DNA from: Plastoroseomonas sp036499545 | Lineage (GTDB): Bacteria; Pseudomonadota; Alphaproteobacteria; Acetobacterales; Acetobacteraceae | DNA: 41,735 bases | Reading direction: 5' to 3' | NCBI GenBank assembly: GCA_036499545.1 | Contig: DASYDR010000239.1 | Span: 1 to 41,735, forward strand | Shown: positions 8,701-15,247 of the stretch, in pieces | How positions within the stretch are numbered: the stretch's first letter is position 1 | Layout of the letters: each line of letters begins with the position of its first letter | Notes under the pieces: model-generated | What the model saw: only the letters and a program-made list of their open reading frames with translations | Told to the model about the DNA's origin: nothing | Databases searched by the model: none | Position numbers and translations under genes: made by a program

Positions 8701-9207
8701 AACAGCGCGGTCCAGGTGGCGCGCGCGGTGGCGGTGGCGGCGACCGTGGACGGCTCGGACGACCAGAGCGCGATCGTCCGCATGCGCCAGGGCGGGACGC
8801 TGGACCTGCACGTCCAGTTCTACAAGGTCGATGACTTCACGGGTTCGGTCGACGGCCTGCGGCCGGGCGACGCCGGCTATGCGGCGGCGGCCGAGGCGCA
8901 TGCCTACCACACGGCGGATGGCGCGACGTCGCTGGCGGGTGGCGGGTTCGGCCAGTACAGCGAAGGGATGCTGGTGGGCATCAACCACGACGACCTGATC
9001 GCGATGAAGCTGTCGAACGGGACCGATGAGTTCTTTGCCTTCGCGCAGGCGAACGAGACGGTCGATGGCCAGAATGTCGGCCATCTGTGGAGCTACGGCA
9101 TGAACACCTGGGGCTGGGAAGACCTCGCGGGTGGTGGCGACCGGGACTTCAACGACCTGATCGTCCAGCTCGACTTCACCAGCGCGCACCACGACCAGGT
9201 TCTCTGA
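5770..9207 (+). CDS. Large modular surface protein: cadherin/VCBS-like repeats and DUF4114-like C-terminus
   Basis: 1145 residues. The ATG at 5770 is chosen over an upstream TTG because GGAAGGA (5759-5765 region) is properly spaced before it. It has no signal peptide, and the composition is acidic, Gly/Asp/Thr-rich and almost Cys-free, as in type I-secreted adhesins. Layout: an N-terminal beta-rich region (1-110); a possible lectin/CBM-like jelly roll (about 110-320; WTNEWTTGEG, SLYIDNFSV); two near-identical 96-100-residue repeats (about 368-463 and 464-562, each with YQWQR and HYTLTQDDVGH); and two cadherin-like/VCBS domains (about 562-660 and 664-760, LDVLANDxDxDGD). A linker then leads to a C-terminal DUF4114-like domain (about 1005-1140) ending WEDLAGGGDRDFNDLIVQ, which looks Ca2+-binding. 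No type I secretion genes lie nearby. Likely an exported adhesin or matrix protein. Confidence 0.85.
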   Translation: MTAPTIDGLGPITYGEGAAPVNIGGGVTVSDGLGYPGGSITFGLDNPDTHDILALKSAADGAAAGAISVDPDGTVYLGNGTGRDLIGNVDATENGQDGQPLTIHFTATSIGAFADGSFESAAGGEWTNEWTTGEGRIDLGVTSIKGHVTPDDATNPPDSGGDGGQAGATAAYHVDWATGDAAEGDHSLWLHLDSGMSSDPHGVIHGPYAASKNFDAKAGDILNFDWKAQGGTDAFDAFGYLMKADGSEYREVLNQTGTTTGGAATPWTTASVVVPDDGQWYFVFVAGSYDLNGGTAFGGSLYIDNFSVVRSPVNNDVLQAIANQVTFENTGDAPVDDRHLTVSATDGSGHTSAPATTDLTVTNVDDAPTGGVTVDGDAVQGAVLTATNDIADADGPAPLDIHYQWQRQDADGNWHDIGGANGDHYTLTQDDVGHDVRAVASYTDDGGAQQSLDSNEIAGVANDAPAGTVDVAGQPTQGETLTATNDIVDIDGPVPLEIAYQWQRLADDGLTWVNIDGANADHYTLTQDDVGHQIRSVASYTDGAGEHGEVASDPTAATVNVNDSPVAHDDSFSVAEDTTTILDVLANDVDIDGDTRTITHVNGIALANGPVDVDGGSVALNGDGQLVFTPDAEFNGHITFDYTINDGHGETSTGTTELDVTAVNDAPVTAADSFTATADGASIPLDVLANDTDADGDIARITQIDGRAIAPGGSLEVAGGLVTLNEDGTLAFVASLTFDGTAHFTYTADDGHGGETVGTVTGDVTASQAWGDFGDQLDAILPGHGLEQPGYVNNLLAIASVVSPGAFNLADGSDGTAGGYHAGLGFDLTSALATPDADALARSLAALISAQDSSDAPGLLTGDDQTGFSSATDQSLLFQSKLGAGGDVLIDFTDGHAQFSDGASVGWSAQLAQLALRADFSPDMVAQLDGREQGSLHQVVVDQGAHIGVNIGGENTGAPQAVLSNAFGMADFVTADGNSAVQVARAVAVAATVDGSDDQSAIVRMRQGGTLDLHVQFYKVDDFTGSVDGLRPGDAGYAAAAEAHAYHTADGATSLAGGGFGQYSEGMLVGINHDDLIAMKLSNGTDEFFAFAQANETVDGQNVGHLWSYGMNTWGWEDLAGGGDRDFNDLIVQLDFTSAHHDQVL
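6871..7458 (+). repeat. Tandem internal repeat, two copies of about 290-300 bp
   Basis: Within the large surface protein gene, 6871-7160 and 7161-7458 encode the same domain twice. Shared segments include LTATNDI(A/V)D, YQWQR, HYTLTQDDVGH and ASYTD, each in the same order and spacing. The second copy has a few extra residues after YQWQR. These are Ig-like/SLH-associated beta-sandwich repeats typical of adhesins. The unit could expand or contract by recombination. Confidence 0.75.
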
Positions 9208-9214
9208 CCTGAAC

Positions 9215-9243
9215 CCCGCCGCGCCGGTCACCGGCGCGGCGGG
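9215..9243 (+). terminator. GC-rich hairpin after the large surface protein gene
   Basis: CCCGCCGCGCCGG (9215-9227), loop TCA, then its exact complement (9231-9243) give a 13-bp perfect stem starting 7 nt after the stop codon. There is no T-run after it, as is common for hairpin terminators in GC-rich genomes. It separates the surface protein gene from the downstream remnant. Confidence 0.65.
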
Positions 9244-9306
9244 ATCCTGGCTTGATCACCAGGGAACGGCGCATCGCCGGCGGTCGCGACGCGTCACGCG
9301 CGGAGC

Positions 9307-9627
9307 GGTCGCATGGTCACGGCACGGCCGAGCGCGATGGCGTGGCTGACCAATGACGAGCTTCGGCAGATGAATGTCCGGATCGTCGCCCATGGCCGGA
9401 ATGCTCCGGCCTATGCGCCGGGCTCCGCCACCGGTGGCAGCGATCCCAAGGCGACACCGGGCTGTTTCCAGGGCTGCAACGCGGCGGCCCAGATGTTGGC
9501 GCCCAGCCTGATCCGGCTCAGTTCACGCCCTGAAGCGCCTGCCCATCATGCCGGATCCGTGCGTCCTGCGGCATCTCCTGGGCATCGATATGGTTCTCGC
9601 CGCCCGGCTCCATATGCGACCCGATAA
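9307..9627 (+). pseudogene. Decayed, internally deleted copy of the ClpP-like protease gene 3' region
   Basis: 9307-9428 is nearly identical at the DNA level to 4717-4838 in the protease gene, and 9429-about 9509 to 5115-about 5195. Exactly 276 bp (4839-5114, 92 codons) are missing between the two blocks, so the reading frame is preserved across the joint (YAPGSA then TGGSDPKATPG). The copy keeps the LTNDELRQMNV and QGCNAAAQMLAP segments but lacks the Ser and His catalytic regions and the signal peptide. After 9509 the homology stops and the open frame runs on to 9627 with unrelated residues. An ATG at 9313 exists, but there is no reason to expect a functional protein. Confidence 0.8.
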
Positions 9628-9735
9628 CGCGGCAGGGCCAAATTTCATTACCCACAAGAAAGTTACGATACTACAATGCAAAGTACCGCAGAATGCGGGC
9701 GTTCGGTCGAAATGCGGCCGCCGGAAGGAGACCCC

Positions 9736-10077
9736 ATGTACCGACCATCCCGTTTCGTCGCCGTGCTCACCGTGCTGGCTGTGGCCGGTTGCACCGTGGC
9801 ACCGGGCCCTGTCGAGCAGCAGGCGACCCAGGCGAGCATTGCCTGCCAGCAGGGCTACCAGCAGGCCTGCACCGACGCGGCCTATCTGCAGCAGGCGGCT
9901 TCGGCCGAGCGGGCGCAGGCGCAGCAGGACGCCAATGTCGGCGTGGCGGTGGCGGCGGGAATCGTCGGATTGGCCGCCGGAGCCGCCATCGTCGGATCCA
10001 GCGACCGCGGCTACCGGCGCGATCGCCATTACAGCAGGGGCCGCTACCAGGACCGGAGCCGCTATCGCCGCTGGTAG
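9736..10077 (+). CDS. Small lipoprotein, paralogue of the 11681 gene
   Basis: 113 residues. The ATG at 9736 follows a good Shine-Dalgarno (GGAAGGAG). A lipoprotein signal peptide ends in the lipobox LAVAGC (C19). The mature part contains QQGYQQAC, an alanine/glutamine-rich helix (QQAASAERAQAQQDAN), a Gly/Ala-rich hydrophobic stretch (about 70-90, VAVAAGIVGLAAGAAIVG) that could insert into or span a membrane, and a short Arg/Tyr/Asp-rich basic tail. About the first 90 residues are almost the same as the protein encoded at 11681-12082, so the two arose by duplication. Function unknown. Confidence 0.8.
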   Translation: MYRPSRFVAVLTVLAVAGCTVAPGPVEQQATQASIACQQGYQQACTDAAYLQQAASAERAQAQQDANVGVAVAAGIVGLAAGAAIVGSSDRGYRRDRHYSRGRYQDRSRYRRW

Positions 10078-10209
10078 ACGCCGCGGGCGGGGCGTGGCGG
10101 TTCACGGCGCGCCTCTCCGGCAACCATCGCATCGGGCTTCGGCAGCAGGCGTTGCGCAACCTTCCGCGCCATCCGCGATTGATGGCTGAGTTGACGGTCG
10201 GGGACGGCG

Positions 10210-10560
10210 ATGCGCATCCAAGGTATCTACGCCGTCATCGCGGCGACGGACATTGACGCCGCGGAAGTCTTCTACACGACGCTCTTCGAAAGGGCGCCCG
10301 ATGATCGCCCCATGCCCGGCCTGATCCAGTGGCGCGATGTCGCGGGCGCCAACATCCAGGTCTTCACCAACGGCGCCAATGCCGGATCGAGCATGTGCAC
10401 AATCGTGGTGCCCGGCATGGATGCAGCGCGCGCCTCGCTGAAGCTGGCCGGGCTGGCTCTCAGCGGCGAGCGGATGGGAGATTTCGGCCGGATCGCCAAG
10501 CTCACCGATCCGGACGGCAACCAGATCACGCTCGCCGAACCTCCGCGATCCGCGGCGTAA
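10210..10560 (+). CDS. VOC-fold (glyoxalase/bleomycin-resistance-like) protein
   Basis: 116 residues, one complete vicinal-oxygen-chelate module: an opening beta strand IQGIYAVIAATDIDAAEVFYTTLF, a middle FTNGANAGSSMCTIVVPGMDAA and an ending KLTDPDGNQITLAEP. The first metal-ligand position, normally His, is occupied by Tyr (GIYAV), while the last strand keeps the Glu (LAEP). Metal-dependent catalysis is therefore doubtful, and ligand binding is equally possible. It lies between the two lipoprotein paralogues, with no obvious operon coupling. Confidence 0.8.
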   Translation: MRIQGIYAVIAATDIDAAEVFYTTLFERAPDDRPMPGLIQWRDVAGANIQVFTNGANAGSSMCTIVVPGMDAARASLKLAGLALSGERMGDFGRIAKLTDPDGNQITLAEPPRSAA

Positions 10561-10658
10561 CCAAATGCACGGCAGCGGCCCGTGCCCTGCTTTACCGCTG
10601 TCCTGGCCGGGGTACCCGCCTGCTGCCGGCAGGCGTATCGCAGCGAGGAATTGCAGGA

Positions 10659-11348
10659 ATGGCCGCTGTCACACTGATTCTGACCCGGATGCCGCTCGAT
10701 GAATTCGTGCTGGTCGGTGACCAGAACGTGGATGTCGATGAGCTGACGGAGGAGGAAAGGCTGCGCCTCTATCTGCCGCGCCATGCCCCGGTCACCGCCA
10801 GGCCCAGCGTCAAGCGCAAGAGCGGGCGTTGGGGTGCCATGCTGATGGTCACCGGCCCGAAGGTCACCGCGGCCAGCTTCGCGTCACCGGGCGCGGCCGG
10901 CAGCGTGGCCCTGGCTGGCCGGATGCTCAGCCTGGCCACGGATGGCGGCGGCGCCGTCAGGACCAGGGAATATACGACACTCGAACGCTACCGGGGCAGC
11001 TTCGGCAGCCTGGAGCAGAGCGAGCGCTTCGTCATGATGCCTGCGCGGGAAGACCCCTATCCGCTTGAGGTGGAACGCGGGAACCGCGTCGTGAAGACCT
11101 TGCGCAAGGGCCATAGCGGCGACTGCATTCGCGTCCGCGGCGGCGAGACGAAGGCGCAGCGCGGCATCCTGATCCACGAGGCACCCAATGTCGGCTGGGT
11201 GATCGGCTGCATCGGTCCGCGACCGAAGGGCAACAAGCGGGTGTTCAGCAACGAGGACGGCAATCCGTCCTTCGTCGCGATGAAGCAGATCCTGGATGAG
11301 ATGACGGCATTCGGGCACGGCAGGGGGCAGCTCTTCGTCCTGCCCTGA
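10659..11348 (+). CDS. Uncharacterised protein with DUF5675-like C-terminal half
   Basis: 229 residues from the ATG at 10659; the open frame extends upstream to 10329, but that part overlaps the VOC gene and is a shadow. The N-terminal 55 residues (LTRMPLDEFVLVGDQNVDVDELTEEERLRLYLP) are acidic and unrecognised. The C-terminal half (about 95-225) has the layout of DUF5675: a TLERYRGSF segment, a charged mid region, RGILIHEAPNVGWVIGCIGPRP (about 167-188) with the conserved IH and GC residues, and SFVAMKQILDEM near the end. DUF5675 proteins are often near phage or secretion genes and resemble small L,D-peptidase-like folds, but no activity is established. No signal peptide is present. Confidence 0.65.
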   Translation: MAAVTLILTRMPLDEFVLVGDQNVDVDELTEEERLRLYLPRHAPVTARPSVKRKSGRWGAMLMVTGPKVTAASFASPGAAGSVALAGRMLSLATDGGGAVRTREYTTLERYRGSFGSLEQSERFVMMPAREDPYPLEVERGNRVVKTLRKGHSGDCIRVRGGETKAQRGILIHEAPNVGWVIGCIGPRPKGNKRVFSNEDGNPSFVAMKQILDEMTAFGHGRGQLFVLP

Positions 11349-11680
11349 CGCCGCCGCGGACCAGCGCGCTGAGGCAGTGGTGCAGCGCCCTGCCGCATTC
11401 CGTCCTTCTTCGCCCGCAAGCCTTGGCGGAAACCGCGGGGGCGGCCGGGAAGATGAAGGCGTGTCGCGAGTTCCCGGGCTGTTTGCCGTTCCAGGGCAAT
11501 TGATCCTGGCCTGAGGGTTGATCGCCATGCGGCCTACGCGGTCGCATGGCTCGAGCTGGTTTGATGGCCGCCCGGGGTAGCGGGCATGCCGCCGTGGCTT
11601 GTATGCCATGCGGAACGGCCGCGCCGGCGGCAGGCCCGTGGCGCGTTGAGCGAAGCATCGGGCTTCGAAAGGAATGTCGC
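11349..11680. other. Intergenic region without a recognisable gene
   Basis: About 330 bp between the DUF5675-like gene and the second lipoprotein gene. Open frames here run on both strands but have no start signals or family features. The only functional element seen is a plausible ribosome-binding site (AAAGGAA, about 11668-11674) just before the lipoprotein ATG. Confidence 0.5.
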
Positions 11681-12082
11681 ATGTATCATCCCTCCCGCCT
11701 TGTCGCCGTCCTGGCGGCGGTGAGCCTGGCCGCCTGCACCGTGGCGCCCGGTCCCGTCGAGCAACAGGCGAACGAGGCCGGCATCGCCTGCCAGCAAGGC
11801 TACCAGCAGGCCTGCGCGACCGCCGCCTATCTGCAGCCCGCCGCGGATGCCGAGCGTGCCCAGGCGCAGCAGGATGCCAATGTCGGCACCGCCGTGGCCG
11901 CGGGCATCGTGGGCCTGGCGGCAGGGGCGGCCATCGTCGGGTCCGGCGGGCACCATTACCGCGGCGGCTACGGCTATCATGGCCGGGGCCGCTCCTATTA
12001 CAGGGGCCGTTCCTACTATAATCGCGGCCATTCCCATGGGCGGAGCCGCAACTACGTTCGCGGCAATTATCGCCACCGATAG
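11681..12082 (+). CDS. Small lipoprotein with Gly/Tyr/Arg/His-rich tail, paralogue of the 9736 gene
   Basis: 133 residues. The ATG at 11681 is preceded by AAAGGAA. The lipobox is SLAAC (C19), followed by the same TVAPGPVEQQA sequence as the protein at 9736. The central part again has ACQQGYQQAC, AERAQAQQDANVG and a Gly/Ala-rich hydrophobic stretch. The C-terminal 40 residues differ: they are rich in Gly, Tyr, Arg and His (GRGRSYYRGRSYYNRGHSHG), which might bind nucleic acid, metal or polysaccharide. Terminated by the palindrome at 12102-12127. Function unknown. Confidence 0.8.
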   Translation: MYHPSRLVAVLAAVSLAACTVAPGPVEQQANEAGIACQQGYQQACATAAYLQPAADAERAQAQQDANVGTAVAAGIVGLAAGAAIVGSGGHHYRGGYGYHGRGRSYYRGRSYYNRGHSHGRSRNYVRGNYRHR

Positions 12083-12101
12083 TCGTGATCGGCGGATGCA
12101 T

Positions 12102-12127
12102 GGCGGGGCGCCGCGCGGCGCCCCGCC
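12102..12127. terminator. Bidirectional hairpin terminator
   Basis: A perfect 26-nt palindrome (GGCGGGGCGCCG, CG centre, CGGCGCCCCGCC) lies between two convergent genes, 19 nt after the lipoprotein stop and 8 nt from the tehA-like stop. As a perfect palindrome it folds equally on both strands and probably ends transcription from both sides. No T-runs flank it. Confidence 0.65.
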
Positions 12128-12135
12128 GTGGGTTC

Positions 12136-13164
12136 TCAGGCCTTCGTCGGCACCGGTGCGGCCTGCGGGGCCGTGAACATCTTGCCCCTGGCCAGCAGCG
12201 ACAGCGTCAGGATGACCAGCGCCGCGACGAAGAGATTGGCGGCGACGAACAGGATCGGCGCCAACGTCGCGATCGCGCCGGTATCGCCGTGCGCGACCAG
12301 GCGCAGCGGGGCGGTGGCCAGCGCCGTGGCGCCGAAGCTGAAGGCCCAGAGGGCGGGGACGGCACCCGCTTTCGCGACCCAGGGCGACAGCCGGATCAGG
12401 ATCAGCAGCTGCAGCAGGCCATAGCCCAGCAGGGCATGGGCCACGACATCCGGCGTGCCGCCGCCGACGGCGAGATAGGCGGTGGCGCCGACGGGCGCGG
12501 GGGCCAGCTGGATGCCGAGCGTCGGGCGCAGCGGGATCGGCGTCTCGGGCCCGGTCAGCAGCCGCTGCAGCAACACGGATTCCATCGCGAACCAGGACAG
12601 CAGGCCGGCCCCGAACGCGAGCTGGCCCCAGTCCGGATAGCCGAGCGCGCCGAAGACCGTCGCCGAGACGAAGCTGCCGGCGACGGTGGGCAGGTACAGC
12701 ACGGCGGTGGCGCTGCCGGCGTCCCGTTCGCCGTGCCACAGCCCGCCGGTGCGCCAGACGCCGAAGCCGAGCGTGAAGACGAAGCCGAGCGCGAACAGGA
12801 TCTGCGCGCCGAAGGCCCAGTTCGGGACCAGGGCGCCTGCGATCAGCATGGTCGAGACGCCCGCCAGCCCGATGAAGCAGCACTGGATCGGATGCGCGGC
12901 TTCCGCGGCCAGCTTCGCCGGCGCGAGAAACGCCTTGGCGACATAGAGGATCGTGAGTCCAAGCCAGACCACGCCGGCGATGACATAGATCAGCCCCGCC
13001 ACGGAAGCGGGCCATTGCCAGGCCTGCGCCGCGGCCCGCCAGGCATTGCCGAGCCCCGCCAGCCCCAGCACCATGCCGAAATAGCTGGCCGGCGTATTGC
13101 TCGCGATATTGGCGAGCCGGCGCGACGCGCCGGGCCTTTGCTGCTCGGGGGATTGCGCGTCCAT
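12136..13164 (-). CDS. tehA: TehA/SLAC1-type anion channel (tellurite resistance/dicarboxylate transporter family)
   Basis: 342 residues; the frame opens at 13257, but the ATG at 13164, preceded by GGGAGAGA, is chosen. The protein begins with a short cytoplasmic tail and then the family signature NTPASYFGMVLGLAGLGNAWR, followed by about ten hydrophobic helices in a five-hairpin arrangement, as in bacterial TehA and plant SLAC1 channels. It would sit in the inner membrane and pass monovalent anions or move tellurite/C4-dicarboxylates. The family does not reveal the substrate. It stands alone, convergent with the lipoprotein gene. There is no TehB methyltransferase nearby. Confidence 0.85.
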   Translation of the reverse strand: MDAQSPEQQRPGASRRLANIASNTPASYFGMVLGLAGLGNAWRAAAQAWQWPASVAGLIYVIAGVVWLGLTILYVAKAFLAPAKLAAEAAHPIQCCFIGLAGVSTMLIAGALVPNWAFGAQILFALGFVFTLGFGVWRTGGLWHGERDAGSATAVLYLPTVAGSFVSATVFGALGYPDWGQLAFGAGLLSWFAMESVLLQRLLTGPETPIPLRPTLGIQLAPAPVGATAYLAVGGGTPDVVAHALLGYGLLQLLILIRLSPWVAKAGAVPALWAFSFGATALATAPLRLVAHGDTGAIATLAPILFVAANLFVAALVILTLSLLARGKMFTAPQAAPVPTKA

Positions 13165-13245
13165 GACCGATATCTCTCCCGGAATGGGGAAGGGCAGGCG
13201 GATCGCCGGCCGGCCCGGCCCTCCTAAAGCGTCACCGCTACAAGT

Positions 13246-13263
13246 TGAAGCGGCCACGCTTCA
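13246..13263. other. Small hairpin upstream of the tehA-like gene
   Basis: TGAAGCG (13246-13252), loop GCCA, CGCTTCA (13257-13263): a perfect 7-bp stem in the 190-bp gap between the isochorismatase-like gene end (13356) and the tehA-like start (13164), both on the minus strand. It could terminate the first gene or lie in the leader of the second. No T-run. Role uncertain. Confidence 0.3.
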
Positions 13264-13355
13264 GGACTTCCGTCTGGTCGCGTGATTCATGGTTTTCGGT
13301 GATTCCACCCCAACCGGTCACGCTCCTGTCGGAAAGCCGGGCCGGCGGACACGGC

Positions 13356-13973
13356 TTACTTGCCGAAGGCGCTGGCGATCTGGCCGACCAGCGTGGCCCA
13401 GGGCATGTCGAGCGCGGCATAGACCGGCCCCGCTTCCGGACGGCCGTTATCCTTCAGGATCTCGACCATCAGGGTGCCGTAGTCGGACAGGATCACGCCC
13501 GCCTGCTGCATGCGCAGCAGCCCGGCCTGGCGCTTGCTCTCGCTGAAGGTGCCGGAGGCATCGACCGCCACATAGGCGTCCAGCCCGCGCGCCACCGCGG
13601 TCATCGCCGGGAAGGCGGCGCAGACCTCGAGCGAGATGCCGGCGAAGATCAGCTTGCGGCGGCCGGTGGCCTCGATGGCCTTGGCGACGCGCTCATCGTC
13701 ATAGGCATTGACCGAGGAGCGATCGATGATCTCGACGCCGGGCAGGGCGTCCACCAGCTCGGGGAAGGTCGGCCCCCACATGCTGTCGCGCGCCGTGGAG
13801 GTGACCACGATCGGCAGCTTCAGCGCCTTGGCGGCCTTGGCGAGCGCGATGACGTTGTGCTTCAGCTCGCCGGTCGAATAGTCGCGCACGCCGGTCATCA
13901 GGCCGATCTGGTGATCGACCAGCACGAGGGCGGCATTGTCGCTGGTGAGCGGCTCGTAGGTGCGGTTGGCCAT
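13356..13973 (-). CDS. Isochorismatase-family hydrolase, YcaC-like
   Basis: 205 residues. The ATG at 13973 has an ideal GGAGGATATC upstream; the longer frame to 14150 is rejected. The cysteine hydrolase fold shows D20 (LVLVDHQIGLM) and the nucleophile C118 (GISLEVCAAFPA), with R85 (IIDRSSVNAYDD) where other isochorismatase-fold enzymes have a catalytic lysine, which I recall also being the case in YcaC. Family members hydrolyse amide or ester bonds; the substrate cannot be told from sequence. It is transcribed away from the LysR gene at 14227 across a 253-bp gap, the usual arrangement for a LysR regulator and its target. Confidence 0.88.
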   Translation of the reverse strand: MANRTYEPLTSDNAALVLVDHQIGLMTGVRDYSTGELKHNVIALAKAAKALKLPIVVTSTARDSMWGPTFPELVDALPGVEIIDRSSVNAYDDERVAKAIEATGRRKLIFAGISLEVCAAFPAMTAVARGLDAYVAVDASGTFSESKRQAGLLRMQQAGVILSDYGTLMVEILKDNGRPEAGPVYAALDMPWATLVGQIASAFGK

Positions 13974-14226
13974 GATATCCTCCTGTAGAGTGGCGTGGGT
14001 GCAGGCAGAGATGGCTGGCAGGCGCAGCAATACGGCGGGCGCCCAGGGCGGCATGACTTGGTGTTCGGTCACGTATTCTGTCGCGACACTTCGGAACGGG
14101 TCGGGATTGAGCCGCCCCGGGGCACGAAGATCCGTCGTGACGACCGACAATTAGCCACTAGGCCATTGGCCCAGAAGTCGCCAAATTCAGAACGGAGCGT
14201 CCGAACTCTCGGACGATGGGTGGCGC

Positions 14227-15138
14227 ATGCTGGATCTGAACGACTTCGCCCTGTTCGTGCATGTGGTCGACCGGGGCGGGTTCACCGCCGCGGGCCGCAC
14301 GCTGCGCGTTCCCAAATCGACGCTCAGCCATCGCATGCAGCAGCTGGAGGGCAATCTCGGCGTCCGGCTGCTCAACCGGACCTCCCGCCGCTTCGGCATG
14401 ACCGATGCCGGCGAGGATTTCTACCGGCACGCGGTCGCGATGCTGCGGGAGGCGGAGCTGGCGGAAACCGCCATACGCCACCGGCTGACGGAGCCGACCG
14501 GCACCGTGCGCTGCACGGCCGGCGTCGCGACCATGCAATTCGCGATGGCGGACATCATCGCCGATTTCCTGGTGCAGTATCCGAAGGTGAATGTCGTCGC
14601 CCATGCCGCGGATCGCGCGGTCGACATCGTGGGCGAGAACTACGACCTCGCCATCCGCGCGCATTCCGATCCGCTGCCCGATTCCAACCTCGTCCAGCGC
14701 ACGCTGGCGCCCGCGCCCTGGTTCCTGTTCGCGGGCGCGGGCTATCTGGACGCGCATGGCGCGCCGGAGACGCCACGGGACCTGCAGACGCATCCCGCGC
14801 TGTTCATGATGCGGACCGGCGTCGCGCCGGTCTGGCGCCTGCGGCATGCGCGCCAGGCAAAGGACGAGATCGTCATGCCGCTGGCGCCGCGGCTGCTCGG
14901 CGACGACATGGTCGGCCTGCAGCAGGCGGCGATCAAAGGCCTCGGCGTGGTGGCGCTGCCGGGCTACGTCTGCCGCGCCGCGGTGCGGTCCGGCGCGCTG
15001 CGGCGCGTGCTGCCGGACTGGCTGGCCGGGGATTCCACGATCTCCGCCCTCATGCCCTATCGGCAGGGGCTGCTGCCATCGGTGCGCGCCTTCCTGGACC
15101 ATCTGGCGGCGGAGTTCCCGAAGACCGTGCTGATGTAG
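14227..15138 (+). CDS. LysR-family transcriptional regulator
   Basis: 303 residues, normal LysR length. The N-terminal winged helix-turn-helix covers about 3-60 (LNDFALFVHVVDRGGFTAAGRTLRVPKSTLSHRM), followed by a linker helix and the type 2 periplasmic-binding-protein-like effector domain (about 90-300). It resembles the CrgA/DmlR subgroup, many of which control adjacent oxidoreductase or hydrolase genes. It is divergent from the YcaC-like hydrolase gene and lies 109 bp before the pirin gene on the same strand, so either or both may be targets. Confidence 0.92.
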   Translation: MLDLNDFALFVHVVDRGGFTAAGRTLRVPKSTLSHRMQQLEGNLGVRLLNRTSRRFGMTDAGEDFYRHAVAMLREAELAETAIRHRLTEPTGTVRCTAGVATMQFAMADIIADFLVQYPKVNVVAHAADRAVDIVGENYDLAIRAHSDPLPDSNLVQRTLAPAPWFLFAGAGYLDAHGAPETPRDLQTHPALFMMRTGVAPVWRLRHARQAKDEIVMPLAPRLLGDDMVGLQQAAIKGLGVVALPGYVCRAAVRSGALRRVLPDWLAGDSTISALMPYRQGLLPSVRAFLDHLAAEFPKTVLM

Positions 15139-15140
15139 AT

Positions 15141-15158
15141 CGTCCATCGCGCTGGACG
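15141..15158 (+). terminator. Weak hairpin after the LysR gene
   Basis: CGTCCA (15141-15146), a 6-nt loop, and TGGACG (15153-15158) directly follow the LysR stop at 15138. The stem is only 6 bp and no T-run follows, so it may be a weak terminator or chance. Confidence 0.3.
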
Positions 15159-15247
15159 GTAGGTTCCGCAACCGGCGGCTTCTCGGCCGATGCGCCCCGT
15201 CCCTAGATTGGCTTCCAGAAGCGAGGCCTTCCGGGAGCGATCGGGCG

